Source of the DNA: Xanthostigma xanthostigma
Lineage: Eukaryota > Arthropoda > Insecta > Raphidioptera > Raphidiidae
DNA length: 64,000 nt
Direction of reading: 5' to 3'
Assembly (NCBI GenBank): GCA_963575645.1
Contig: OY754470.1
Location: forward strand, 44,795,201 to 44,859,200
The stretch's first letter is position 1, and every line of letters begins with the position of its first letter. Positions 10,330 through 21,375 of the stretch are shown here, in pieces. The notes beneath the pieces were generated by a model. The model saw only the letters and a program-made list of their open reading frames with translations. It searched no databases and was not told the DNA's origin. The translations under genes and the position numbers were made by a program.

Positions 10330-11736
10330 GTATGTAGTACCGTTTTCGTAATTTTCTCTTCTGTTTTAACCGCGGTAGCGGATAAAAAAATAGTGAACCT
10401 GAACCATATAAGATCACAGGAGAAGTGAAACTTCTTTGGGAATTATTTACTACATGACCTAGTTGATATCACGTATGCGCTGACACTCAACGAAATACGC
10501 TATGTATATAAACAATAAAAACGTATATGTAAATGTGTATGTGTATACAATTGCCTTTTCTTTTCTCGCTCTCGATGTTTCTCTTATATTTCCCTGCTGT
10601 TGAATCATTTAACATCACAAAATTTCAAACAGAAGTTCTATTTCAAAACTCTTTGAATGCTTCAGTGTCAATTCAATTGATTTTGAGGCACCAATTAAAA
10701 AAAAACAGACATGTGTCGTGTTAACCATGGCCGAAGTGATACTTCTTATGTATGATTAATATAAAAATCAAACACGTCTTTTTATTTCTTTTTATAAAAA
10801 ATAAGAAACTGCATTCAATTATTTAAAAACTAAAATACAACTTATTAACACAAAATTTTATGTGGGCTATGGGGGATCGAACCCGTGACCTCCGTACCCT
10901 GCACATAAATGTCGAATTTGTGTTGGTCAATTGTATCACTGTTATAATTTCCGTTTCTTACATTTTTCTCAAAGTCAATAAATATAATAGTCCGGGAGGT
11001 GGTGTCAAAATTTATCAGTGATTTATCTCCGACTCAAATGTAATTGATTGAAGAGTTTAACCATTACTCTGTTCGAAATCGAAAGTCAGTCAGCGCGACC
11101 GCGGTGGGTGTGGGCGTGGGAGGCTGTGAAACTCGTCGGAAAAACTATGAAAAAAAGTGATAAATCTGCTGATGAAAATTTGTTAGATTGTAAATAATTG
11201 ATGATTAAACGTGCAAATACTCGTCAGTCACTTTCCCGACGGGGGAAACATCGTCAGTCAGAGGTTTGAAGCCTTTAAAAGAATATCAATTGCTCAGTGT
11301 TTGAATTTGAAACCGATATTTTTAGAACGAATCGTAGGAACTGAAACATTCTATTCTCACTATTCGTTCTGAAAATATCGATTTTAAATTCAAACACTGA
11401 GCAATTGATATTCTTTTAGGCGGATGACGTCATCCGGCGTACCTCTCATTTGATACTGTGTGGTTAATAAAAATTTGAACCTAATTCATGGTACGCAACG
11501 AGATAACCTCTGTAATCTACTAGCTTTTCATCTGAGTCTTCAAAGATACCGCATAAGAAGTTTCACTTCGAAAACAATTTTTCAGGTTTTTTAAAAATAT
11601 TTTAATTGAATTTTATTACATTTAGATATAATTCAAGAATATAGATATTGTGTATTTAAAAAGTGAAATTTTGTTTTGTATTCTATTTATACAATTTAGA
11701 CTTCAGATTTACAAAACTCAGACTCTGATTTTTTAG
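10330..11736 (+). other. CRF-BP intron, about 1.4 kb, phase 0, largely one inverted-repeat element
   Basis: Starts 'gtatgt', ends 'attttttag'. Most of it (10424 to about 11576) looks like an element bounded by inverted 'gaagtgaaacttc' motifs (10424-10437 and 11562-11575) with an internal palindrome at 11275-11421. Around 10867-10900 the minus strand shows a tRNA B-box-like 'gggttcgatccccc', probably a SINE remnant; no matching A box was seen. Confidence 0.65.
10424..11576. mobile_element. Probable TIR element bounded by 'gaagtgaaacttc'
   Basis: 'agaagtgaaacttctt' near 10424 and 'taagaagtttcacttcg' near 11562 are inverse to each other; similar ends bound 48394-49265. It lies inside a CRF-BP intron. 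Boundaries and superfamily are uncertain. Confidence 0.45.
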
Positions 11737-11845
11737 TGTCACAAACGCAGTTTGGGAGACTACGTTCAGATCGGCGGGTCTGATGGACTCGACAACACAA
11801 ACCTGATTTTGGACGACTCAGTGTGTGGTATGGACTCAAAACCCG
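11737..11845 (+). CDS. CRF-binding protein homologue, exon 'C'
   Basis: Acceptor 'gattttttag', donor 'gtaagt' after AAACCCG. In phase 0 it reads CHKRSLGDYVQIGGSDGLDN, then TNLILDDSVCGMDSKP plus one base. It matches the CRF-BP segment C.GIGDFVEL.GG.GLD.....LADLC. A second AG at 11748-11750, immediately before TTTGGG, was considered as the acceptor. It would put this segment out of frame with exon B, so the upstream AG is preferred. That choice also supplies the family's first Cys of the pair. Confidence 0.85.
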
Positions 11846-12513
11846 GTAAGTGTAGGACGTTTTTTTAAAGCATGGCGAAAGCGTTACGTTTTAAATTTTC
11901 AATATTCTTCTATTAATCTACCCTAAGAAACAATAGGGCTCTTCATATTTGCATATCAAACATTATATCAAAATTTGGTTGCAATCCGCTCAGCCGTTTG
12001 ACCTGTCGGGCGACCGTCATTTTCTTTGAATCATGAAATTTGGCAAGAAGCCATGTCTTATAGCACAAGTGAAGGGAAAAATCCGAAAACTGTAAATTTG
12101 TAATTATATCACAAACAAAAATAATGTTTTTAAACCTCAACACGTAACGGTTCTATAATATATGAGAACTCGCGCATACAGCACGGTACGACAACTAGGC
12201 TATCAGATATAGCCACGAGTTGCAATGCAGTTCAGTAGTCCATCTGAACTCATTGCAGTTATACGCTTAGTTGCCAAACTGACCGCGACGTTTGTCGATG
12301 TATGGAGACAACAGTTTTCCAACGGCTAAGCAGGAAGAATCTTCGAGGGTCGATTCCCGTGATGGGTGAACTATTTACATACGCTCAAGTTTGTACGGAA
12401 CCCTCGGTGCACGAGTCGATTTTTATTTTTAATTTCGAGCCATTGCATTCGTCTACTTGCAATGCGAATATAAAGTTCATATAGTAGGTACATGTGTTGC
12501 AATGTGTCTTCAG
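11846..12513 (+). other. CRF-BP intron, 0.67 kb, phase 1, mostly repeat
   Basis: Begins 'gtaagtgtag' and ends 'gtgtcttcag'. About 11935-12428 is a copy of a dispersed repeat whose second copy lies at 23050-23581. It ends in the 'ggaaccctcggtgcacgagtc' tail typical of insect RTE-like debris. Confidence 0.75.
11935..12428 (+). repeat. RTE-like dispersed repeat R2, copy 1
   Basis: Collinear with 23090-23560 over 'cttatagcacaagt', 'acaactaggct', 'cagttcagtagtccatctga', 'ctgaccgc', and the tail 'ggaaccctcggtgcacgagt'. The first part is also seen inverted at about 61130-61200. Probably the 3' region of a non-LTR element. Confidence 0.7.
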
Positions 12514-12656
12514 AAAGTTCCGGTCACGTGATATTCTGCGGAGTGACGACTGTAAGACTGGTTTCAAGTGGGGCGTTCGACAATTCGGTGACGATAGTGC
12601 TACGGCCAGCAACGGAAGAGGACATCGTCGACGCGTCTGTCGTCTGCGGGATTTGA
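12514..12656 (+). CDS. CRF-binding protein homologue, last exon with stop
   Basis: Acceptor 'aatgtgtcttcag'. The first two bases complete a Glu codon (G + AA) from exon C. The frame then reads SSGHVIFCGVTTVRLVSSGA, FDNSVTIVLRPATEEDIVDA, SVVCGI, followed by TGA at 12654-12656. It aligns with the CRF-BP C-terminus (GC..TVVRMVSSG..VNRVTF..R...), with the last Cys near the end as in the family. The tail is shorter than I recall for vertebrates. A possible polyadenylation signal, attaaa, sits at 12664-12669, unusually close to the stop. The reading frame is not the longest one across this interval, which is why a naive ORF scan misses it. Confidence 0.85.
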
Positions 12657-12905
12657 ATTCCCGATTAAATATGAACGCACATCATAATCATTACATTTAT
12701 GTAAAAGGTAATGTAATTTCATATTTAACATGGTTTTTGTTGTTGACATGATGATGGAAATCATTAATGTGTCGTAGAAGATCGTTCCACATAAAACGCA
12801 ACACATGACCGTTCTGTGTTGCATTTTATATGGGGTGATTTATTATTTCCACAAATACCGTACAAACAGAACTTATGTGTACATTGCATATTAAATGAAA
12901 GTCAT

Positions 12906-13447
12906 ATACCAAGATCCCAGACCCGCCAGACCTACGTATTTCAGTACTGCTTAGATTTTATGAGTAAATGTACAATATTTAGTTAAAAACGTAAGCGGAG
13001 TCCTTTTAGAGATAACAGCTCCTAAAGGTACATAAAACACGTGCTTACCTACGTAGGCAATGGCATATGAGTGCGAGTGAGAGCAATAGATGATTTTTTT
13101 GTTAGACAGCCTCATGAAATTTAGGTTTTTTATTTGTTTACACAAACACACACACAGAGAGTAGTGCATGAGTTTAAGAGAGACAAACTCTATGGAAACA
13201 AATAAACAATTTACATTTTATGAAGCTGTCAAACAAAAAAAATCATCTAATTCTCTCACTCGCACTCATATGCATGCATAATACCATTGCGTACGTAGGT
13301 AAGCACGTGTTTTTGGTAGCTTTAGAAGCTGTTATCTCTAAAAGGGCTCCGCTTTCAAGCTGGCAAATTGGAATATTGTACATTTACTGATAAAATCTTT
13401 GCAGTACTGAAATGACGTAAGTCTGGCGGATCTGGGATCTTGGTATA
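12906..13447. mobile_element. Foldback element with ~220-bp arms
   Basis: Left arm about 12906-13130 ('accaagatcccagacccgcc' ... 'cacgtgcttacctacgta' ... 'gagtgcgagtgagagcaa'), right arm about 13215-13447 the inverse. Flanked by TATA-like bases, so a TA duplication is possible but ambiguous. No ORF across the loop. Confidence 0.8.
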
Positions 13448-13489
13448 TCACTGTATATGATAGTGGTGTCAGCTATTTGAACAAAATGC

Positions 13490-13618
13490 CAAAAACATGT
13501 AGTCAATTATTGATATGCAAATTTTCGTCTCTAATTTATTAAGAAGTTTTCAAACAACTGAAAAATATAAGAGTCTCAATAAATTAAAGACAGAACATTG
13601 TATATCAATAATTGAGTG
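13490..13618. repeat. Imperfect palindrome
   Basis: 'gtcaattattgatatgcaaa' around 13502 is mirrored by 'tatatcaataattgagt' around 13599, with further pairing of 'tctaatttatt' and 'aataaattaaaga'. About 50-bp arms. Confidence 0.6.
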
Positions 13619-13846
13619 GTAACGCAGTGGCATTTTTTGTTTATTTTTAGGTTTTAATAATTTAAATAGATTTTATTAAAATTAAATTTGTTTAGTTAAA
13701 ATATAACATTTATTGAACTTATTAACAAGTTAGTACAATTATTAAACTGATAAAAAATTAATATTGTAACAAAATTATTTATTATAACATTTTATAATAA
13801 TTCTGGCGACTGGTGGTCAGAATTTTGTTATTTTAATGATTGCTAA

Positions 13847-14402
13847 AGCCGGGACCGCACATTGGGGCCAATGTTGGTGCCAACAACGCTCGGCCAATGT
13901 GTGGATCGAGATTATAGCGTTGATGCCAATGTTTGCTCCAACGTTGGACGTTGGTCGTCTTGTGTCGGTTTTTTGACGAAACATCAAAGGGAATTTGTCC
14001 CAACGTTCGTGTATTCGGCCACACATTGGCGTGTAAAACGCCAACCAGTCTTCAGTATCTGATGAAGCGAGTGACAACATCATAATATTATTATAAATGA
14101 TGTCATCAAAGCAGACATGGTCAAATGAAAATGTTTTACTGTTTTTGGAGCTTTATCAAGCAGAACCAGTTTTATGGAATCCAATAATTAAAGACCACAA
14201 AAATAGAAATGGACGTTTTTTTTGGTTTTGTAGAAACCGCACCCACAGCCACATCTAGGTCCGACATGTTGATGTTGGCTCTGCTTGGAACTAACTGAGG
14301 TTGGCTCCAATAAATCCCAATGTGTGGACGCTTTTTAAAAATAATCCTGCCAACATGCGCCATAGTTGGCGTCAACACTGGCCCCAATGTGCGGTCCCGG
14401 GG
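13847..14402. mobile_element. PIF/Harbinger-like element, 556 bp, TAA flanks, with MADF fragment
   Basis: TIRs CCGGGACCGCACATTGGGGC at both ends (starting 13849 and, inverted, at 14400), flanked by TAA at 13844-13846 and 14403-14405. The interior has a MADF-type ORF fragment on the + strand. TIR sequence unlike that of the 8086-8628 element, so a different family. Confidence 0.82.
14097..14258 (+). pseudogene. Truncated MADF-domain ORF, 53 codons
   Basis: Reads MMSSKQTWSNENVLLFLELY, QAEPVLWNPIIKDHKNRNGR, then a diverging tail to TAG at 14256. W-NE..L.FLELY..EPVLWNP..K.HKNRN is the start of a MADF domain; the remainder of the domain is lost. It is enclosed by Harbinger-like TIRs, so it is transposon-derived, not a host gene. 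Confidence 0.78.
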
Positions 14403-14874
14403 TAATATTGAACTGTAGTTTTAAGATTTTTATAATTAAGAGCTTTACTATTGAAAGTAAGGATGCCGGGCACTTGCATAACTAAAGAATGATTTGTGAT
14501 AAAACGAAATTATGTCATTGCAAAGGGCCGGCATCGTTATAGAGTAATAACTGTCTTTGATATTTAATCGAAATACAGCTGTGATATTTTTAATTTGTTT
14601 AGATGTGAACTGACGATGAATTATTTTTGATGTTTCAGAAATAAAGAAGCAGTCATCACATTCCATTCATCAGTATTAAAACAGCAGTATAGTGAAATAT
14701 TTCAAATATTTTATAATGCTTTTTAGTGCATAATTTTGATTTTTACTCAAAATTACGACTAAGTTTATTTAATTTTGTCAATTTAGAATGCTGGAAACGA
14801 AATAAAGATGTTGACAAATACAAAAAATATAATATCTTCAGCATAAAGTAGTGTTGATCCAATAGAATGTTACG

Positions 14875-15290
14875 ATGGAGGAAGGTTTTGGTTGAGGATC
14901 ATAAATAAGCTTTACCAATGTTACGCTAGTGGCCAACGTTTCGAAAAATTTATTTTCATCTTCAGGGCCTCAAGCTGGTCAAAAGGTGGTAAATTGTTCT
15001 AACAATATACATGATCATTATTATTATGAGTTTATAATAAATGTTTAAACTCATAATAATAATGATCATGAAATAAATAAAATTGTCGACCAATTATTTA
15101 TTTATTTGAAGAGTTCTATTCAGACGTTAATCAAAGATTTGAATAATGATCATGTATATTGTTAGAACAATTTACCACCTTTTGACCAGCTTGAGGCCCT
15201 GAAGATGACAATAAATCTTTCGAAACGTTGGCCACTAGCGTAACATTGGTAAAGCTTATTTATGATCCTCAACCAAAACCCTCCTTCATC
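14875..15290. mobile_element. Foldback repeat with ~148-bp arms; dispersed motif in the loop
   Basis: Left arm about 14875-15022, right arm about 15143-15290; both contain 'ccaatgttacgctagtggcc' or its inverse and 'ggtggtaaattgttctaaca'. The loop holds a smaller palindrome (15012-15070) and copy 2 of the 45-bp motif at 15096-15142. Confidence 0.85.
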
Positions 15291-15580
15291 AAAAAAAAAA
15301 TATAAATGGCCCTTTTATACTTGAAAGGCTGGTATTTCGACATCTTCTTAACAAACACTTTATAAAAAGTAATGCTGGGCTGCAAAAAGCATTGTCAAAA
15401 AACTTGATTTGACAATAACCTTAGATGGTTATCGTATGCTTATAGTTTTTATATGCCTAAGAGCAGTCTAATGTCGTATTCAAATTCTCTGTCATGTTGA
15501 ACATCAGACTATATTCGCACAGAAACAAATGATTGAAAAGCAGTTTTTTTCTATGTAGAAAAAGATGACTTATCACGCTA

Positions 15581-16115
15581 AAGGACCCCGCACAAACCTT
15601 AAGGGATTTGGTTCTCGGTTAAATTGACCGAAAATGGCTTTATTTTATAGTTTAAAGGTCACTAAGAAAAAATGTCCATGGGCGCATGGTCTAAAAATCA
15701 ATAGATTTTTAGCTACAGATATGTTTAGCGAGATTTTAGATAGAGGGATATCCATTGAATTCACAAACTTAAAAAATCCTAAGCTCTAGAAATATGTTTT
15801 CGAGTGCGCTGAATCTGAATATAACATTATTATTTTTATACAGGGTGACACCTCCCAACATTACCTATAGTGATCGACTATTTGTCTAATTTCTAAAAAA
15901 AAAGCACAAAAGTTAAACATGGAACATGTTGGTGAATTCAACGAATATCCCAGATCCCTATATCAAAAATCTCGCTAAACATATTATCTGAAACCAAAAA
16001 TCTATTGGTTTTTAGGCTATGCTCCTTAATGACCTTTAAACTATAAAATAAAACTATTTCCGATCAATTTAACCGAGAACCAAATCCCATAAAGTATGTT
16101 CGGGATCCTTTCAAG
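15581..16115. mobile_element. TIR element family F, copy 1
   Basis: Inverted ends 'ggaccccgcacaaacctta' and its relative at about 16080-16112, extending inward for about 200 bp on each side ('gggatttggttctcggtt', 'gagattttagata'). A second copy is at 24886-25249. Target duplication not resolved. Confidence 0.75.
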
Positions 16116-16654
16116 CAATGTGCATTGAGAAAAACTGATTCAAAGTGGAAATTCTTCAAAAAGCTCTGTTAGTACACTTATACATAAAAAAATAGTTTCA
16201 ATCGATCAAATATTTTTCAAGCAGGATAGATCTGAAATATATGTGTGATCACAATTCAGCCGTCGACAAATAAGATTTTCTGACGATGCTTTCTAGGACA
16301 CCCAGCATAAGGGGGAAGAAGGCATACATTATTTTTGAGTAATTATTTAAAAAGAATTGAAAAATTTGTAATGGATGCATCGTTGTTTTATTCCGGTCTT
16401 AACAACCAGCAGCTGTTCTAAAGTGAGTTAACATTATTAATATAATTATTAAAATTGAAAACCAGAACTGCGAGTAAAAATATAAATAATTATTAAATTT
16501 ATTTACGAAAGTTTGTCTCCGTAGGCATTTTAAAAACCAAGCATATTATAATGTTTAAAAATTGAAAACACCAGACTTAAACTTATTTTTCAGTTTTGCG
16601 TTACAAGTGACTGTTGCATTTAAAATGGCTATCAGTGCATATCTTTCCTATAAT

Positions 16655-17322
16655 CAGGGGCGGATTTACGGAGGGACTAATAAGGCTTAATCCCTGGGCC
16701 ACTAAGTCTCAAAGGACTTATTACTTGTTATTATAACTTTTAAATATTTTACATTAATTTGAAAATGTTTTCGATCAATTTATAGTAAGTATTATTTGTT
16801 TATTCAGGTCACCAAGTTTCAATTCTGATTTTAATGTTATTAGCCATAATAAAAAAAAAAATTATCGACCAATTTTTCAGACAAATATATTAACAAAAAT
16901 AATAATTAATACATTGGTGTAGATCTTCTTCAGAAATATCTAAAAATATAAAAAAATAAATTAGTAAAATATATTTATTTTATAAAAGAACGCAGAAGTC
17001 AATTATCGCAAAATTATGAAAAATTAATAACAACCAATTTTTTTCACAAGTATCTAGTAATGGATATCAAAGTACCTAAAAAAGAAAGAAAAAATCCATT
17101 AAAAAACAAAATATTATTTCAAAATAATATTTGTTTCATTATCCGAAATTTTAATACTAATTTTATTTATTTAAGAATTCTAATCAGACGTTAATCAAAG
17201 ATTTGATTATTAGCTATAAATTAATTTTCAACCCCAATTTAAAGATTCTTAATCCAACAAAAAACGGGGCCCCGTTGGACTTCAATAAACCATAGGCCCC
17301 GAAATATCTAGATCCGCACCTG
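16655..17322. mobile_element. hAT-like element, 668 bp (duplication imperfect)
   Basis: Ends CAGGGGCGGATTTACGG and (inverted) CAGGTGCGGATCTAGAT. Flanks 'cctataat' and 'cctactta' match at only 4 of 8 positions, so the assignment to hAT is tentative. Contains the diverged copy of the 45-bp motif at 17161-17206. Confidence 0.5.
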
Positions 17323-18245
17323 CCTACTTATCCTTCTCATTATAATTTCAAGGTCAATGAATTGGTCAAAATAAAATACGACGCGTTATATTTACAGTAT
17401 AGATTCTAAAATAATTATTCCGAAATAATTATGTAGTCATTACTATATTTCATAATAGTCTTATTTTAATAATAGATTGGGTTAAAAATTGTTATTAATT
17501 TTATTGTATATATTTTAAAAACGAAATGAAATTTTAGTTATAACATTACAGCAATTCTGTCATCTTTGATTATTATCTAAAATGTACAAGCATTACGTAA
17601 AAATGTAATATTCAATGATATTTATTTTGGAGTTGGTTGTTTTATTAAAGCTATTATTTTCAGTGTTGAAATACTTGACTATATTATTAGTGAGTAATAA
17701 AAATAAAAGTAATATTATTTTGTTACAAACGTTCAATACTGATACAATTTTAACTATTTCAACTGTAGAACAACTAACTGAATAAATGTGTGAAATAAAA
17801 TATAGGTTTAATTGATTTGTGTGTGCTTTTATTATTGTTATAAACTGGCAAAAATGTTTTACAAAAAAATGGGCGTTCATGAAGATTATTTCGATCTGAG
17901 GAAATAAGGTATGTAATTTTTTAATTATTTTAGTGAAATGTGTTACCTACAATGGTAAAATAGCTTGTGATGAAACAATATATTGTGCACTTCCCCTTAT
18001 TAAAACAAAGAGGACGATGTATCTTTCATTACAATGCGAGCGAATTAAAACACTCTAATCGGTACCACATCTTTTTCTCTTCCCGTATTTATTATATGAT
18101 ATAATTTTGAAACGGAATTTATGTATTTTGGAATATGAACATGATTAATAACAAATAATAAAAACAAAAAACTCGAGAAAAGTACAGAATATTTTCTCTT
18201 CTCACGGACATTAAGTTCATCATCAGGAGTACAGACATATATACT

Positions 18246-18353
18246 GAATTATTTGAAAATGCAATATTGTTTATAAAGAGTAACCAAAATTATCTGGGTT
18301 AACCCAGGTAATTTTGGTTACTCTTTATAAACAATTGCATTTTCAAATAATTT
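18246..18353. repeat. Spacer-less palindrome, ~54-bp arms
   Basis: Centre at 18300/18301 (gggtt|aaccc). Arms 'gtaaccaaaattatctgggt' and the inverse 'acccaggtaattttggttac' continue to 'aattatttgaaaatgc' with one or two differences. A perfect cruciform-forming sequence. Confidence 0.9.
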
Positions 18354-18408
18354 TCACGTGTTTTTTGTTTCTACATGTTGGAATCCACCACCGCACGAAG
18401 TCTATTTA

Positions 18409-18790
18409 AATTTTTTTGGGCCCAAGAATACCAAAAAAATTATCAGATTCGTTTCAAATTTGAAATTTAACCCTTTAGTAATAATTATTAAAACGTGCAG
18501 CTAAAATTTAAAAAAAATCGGCCCGACAGGAGCAGATTTACAAATTTTATGAAAACACAAGTTTACTGATATAGATTTACATACTGAAGGGTGTATATAA
18601 TTTGATACAGATGTTGAATTTATATGTAGTATTAAAATTAAGTAAGAAAATGTTTTTTAAGGGGTGTATTAAGGGGTAATTTTTTTATTTTGTCCAAAAA
18701 CAAAGTTAAGTTCATACAATAGAGCCACACTGCCTATAAAAGCAGGCAGGGTTTGGCACTGCGACCCGAGTTTTTTTTGTCATCGGTACT
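18409..18790 (+). repeat. Dispersed repeat family R1, copy 2 (uninterrupted)
   Basis: Contains 'tgaaatttaaccctttagta', 'atcggcccgacaggagcaga', 'ggtgtatataatttgata' and 'ggcactgcgacccgagtttt'. It serves as the empty-site comparison for the two interrupted copies. Confidence 0.75.
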
Positions 18791-19324
18791 AAACTTGTGA
18801 CTAATTTATCCTTCGTTAAGAAAACTTTTATTTATTTTGATTCAATCGTACGCCCCAAAATGGTGGACGATTGCGGTACGTTGTCAAATCTAGTAACTTC
18901 AGTTGTTTTTTTACTTAAATGTATGCAAAAAAAAGTATTTATTCAAGATACAGCCCTAAATCATAGCTTAATGCTGAATTGATTAACATGAAAACTTCGG
19001 AAAACTCAAAAAAGATGTCTCTAGTGCCATTTGCTCGAATATATTGGAATGCGATCGATACTATACGCATAGATGGATACAAAAACTTATTTTATTTAAA
19101 GATAACTTAATTTCCCCGGTTTTTTAATATAAAATAATACATATTATTTCGTATTTGTTACGTTTAAAATATTTCGATATTAAAAAGATTACAAATTACC
19201 GAAATCATTACACTTACGTTATCGTACAAATGAAGTATGATATATAACTATAATATTATGTGCTTCGATAATATATTTAGTTAAAGTAAAATAAGTAGGA
19301 ATATTCCAATATACCGCAAAAAAA

Positions 19325-19607
19325 TAAATTATTAATCTACAAACTAATTATTCGTCCTCTCCTTACATATGCCGCCACAGTGTGGATCAACACATGCACA
19401 TCAAATTACAAAACACTACAGATAGTACAGAACAAGTGTATCAGGACTGCTACCAAAATTGCACATAATATACATAAAGAAACTAATATAGAACATATTA
19501 ACAATTTCATCAATAAAATCACGATCAAGTTTTTTAATAGATGCGCACGAACTGCAAATCCAATAGTCAATAAAATTAAAAATTTTAAAAACCCACGACG
19601 AAAGTAA
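19325..19607 (+). pseudogene. Non-LTR retrotransposon (Jockey-type) reverse transcriptase C-terminal fragment
   Basis: The open frame reads LLIYKLIIRPLLTYAATVWI then NTCTSNYKTLQIVQNKCIRT and continues to a stop at 19605. 'LYK.IIRP.LTYA..VW......LQ..QNK..R' is the usual end of Jockey-like LINE reverse transcriptases. 5'-truncated; the 3' end enters an inverted repeat. Confidence 0.8.
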
Positions 19608-19895
19608 AAAAAGTAAATGTTATAATAGAAAAAGAATTAAATAAAATTCAAAAATCCCCCGACTAATGAAAATCCGTCGGGGGCCGCCATTTGGCTGCAT
19701 TGAAATGAACTATAAAATATTGCAATTTATATTCTTCTATTCTTAATTCAGGGCAGCGAATGGCAGCCCCGCGACGGATTTTCTTAGTCGGGGGATTTTT
19801 GAATTTTATTTAATTCTTTTCCTATTATAACATTTATTTTTTTTACTTTCGTCGCGGGCTTATACAATTTTTAATTTTATTTTATTTTAAACTTT
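19558..19895. repeat. Inverted repeat formed from the LINE 3' end
   Basis: Arms about 19558-19708 and 19757-19895. 'acccacgacgaaagtaaaaa' (19590) returns inverted as 'tttttactttcgtcgcgggc' (19840); 'aaaaatcccccgactaatga' likewise near 19795. The arm includes the last codons of the LINE ORF. Confidence 0.8.
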
Positions 19896-20035
19896 TTAGA
19901 GATTTTGTAAAAGTGTGTTTTGATCGTTTTGCCGAACTAGCGTACACAGTGTAACCATATCTGATACCCTAATTGTCGAATAGCGTTATGTGCGAGAGTG
20001 CTCATAATTGTGTTTTTAATAAATATCTATGTGTA

Positions 20036-20188
20036 TTGCTGTAAAAACCACTACTAACGAACGCTTGTTAGATCTGTTTGTGCGTAGCACTTTTGTTATG
20101 GTATTTTAAATGTACGTGTAACGCTGTAAAAAGCAGTAGTTCCGAACGCTTGTTAGATCTGTTCGTGCGTAGCACGTTTGTTACGGTT
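20036..20188 (+). repeat. Tandem duplication, two ~65-bp copies about 84 bp apart
   Basis: 'gaacgcttgttagatctgtt' followed by 'gtgcgtagcac' occurs at about 20058 and 20142, each preceded by 'gctgtaaaaa' and followed by 'tttgttayggt'. Confidence 0.8.
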
Positions 20189-20641
20189 TTTTGTGCAGTG
20201 CAGCGCCCAATGGGGCGTAATCATCGTAATAATATCTATCTAAGAGCCATCTCAGATGAATTACAATCCCTTTACAGAAAACCGCATCTGAATTGATCAA
20301 ACCGTTTTCCAGATAAATGGCGACATTGATCGAGTGCACAAACCCACATACAAACAAACGAACGAACACACAATCTCTCACCCTAAACGCATATACATGC
20401 CTCCGTTCCGTCGTGGGTAAAAATATTGGCAATTACGACATTTCCCTCATAAAATCCAAATACAAAAAATATAGACATAAAAGAACCAAGCACACTTTAT
20501 TATAATTCGCTATAATTTTTTTCCATACTATAAAGTGGTGTTTTTTTCCCTTTTTTTACACTACACATACATACAATGTATTCTATACATAATATATTAA
20601 CGCATTTACTGAAATATTTTATCAATTGGTGACAGGACCAA

Positions 20642-21000
20642 TTTATATATAATTTATTTATTTATTTATTTAAAACAATAGACACAACGGAACAGAAAGT
20701 TCCAAATAGTGTACAAAATAATCCAAATTGAGAGACGGCAATTACATCAAATGATTCATTAATTATTTTTAATGTAGCACAAAAAATGTCAATATTCAAT
20801 TCATTGGCAGAACTGCACATATTAAACAGAGGGGAATTAGCCATTTGGGATGTTTTTGGGAAAGAAAGATAAAACGTGGGAGTTTTGCGGGTTCTTAATG
20901 ATGTTGCATTGAAAGGGATAAGGCTAAGGAGATGCGGATTATCGACGATGTTGTGAATAATTTTAAATAGGAATGTAACTGCAACATTTTTACTCTATAA
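20642..21000 (-). pseudogene. Non-LTR retrotransposon 3' end fragment with (TAAA)n tail
   Basis: On the minus strand: FLFKIIHNIVDNPHLLSLIP, then NATSLRTRKTPTFYLSFPKT, SQMANSPLFNMCSSANELNI, DIF and on to a stop near 20663. 'LFKII...D...LL..I.F..P...TR....F..P...T....NSP..RM....N....IDIF' is a familiar C-terminal block of insect LINE ORFs. A (taaa)n tail follows at 20648-20668. 5'-truncated. Confidence 0.78.
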
Positions 21001-21094
21001 ATAAACTGTAAATAAATTAAGTCAATAAATATTTTTATATATATATAAGTAGGAATATAACTTAACAAAAAGTACTAAAATCGCACCTAAATCT

Positions 21095-21375
21095 TCGAGT
21101 GGGGAGAGGGACATCAGTACGCACATTCATCTTAGTTTACCGAGATGATGATCGGAGTTACCGTTCAAAAGTTTTTGTCGGACGGACAAATTTTGAGTTA
21201 GGTACATTTTGCAACACTTTTTATTGATGTTCCGCTCCTATTGGTTGTAGCGTGATATTATATAGCCTGTAGCCTTCCTCGATAAATGGGCTATCCAACA
21301 AAAAAAATTTCAATTCGAACCAGTAGTTCCTGAGATTAGCGCGTTAAACTAAACAAACAAACTCTTCAAAAAGTT
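21095..21375 (+). repeat. Dispersed repeat R3, copy 1
   Basis: Collinear with 29330-29600: 'cgcacattcatcttagttta', 'tcggagttaccgttcaaaag', 'ccgctcctattggt', 'ccagtagttcctgagattag'. Probably RTE/SINE-derived. Confidence 0.8.

Noticed and set aside
10860-10905. Functional tRNA gene on the minus strand
   Set aside because: Only a B-box-like segment is present; no A box or foldable arms.
11476-11500. Receptor tail exon on the minus strand (RFKFLLTTQY...)
   Set aside because: Fits the phase but not the family, and the exon at 35537 fits both.
11746-11751. AG before TTTGGGAGAC as acceptor of CRF-BP exon C
   Set aside because: Out of frame with exon B (phase 0) and loses the conserved Cys; the upstream 'ttttttag' fits.
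20078-20505. Overlapping 60-83-codon ORFs on both strands
   Set aside because: Arise over a tandem duplication and dispersed repeat; no motif.
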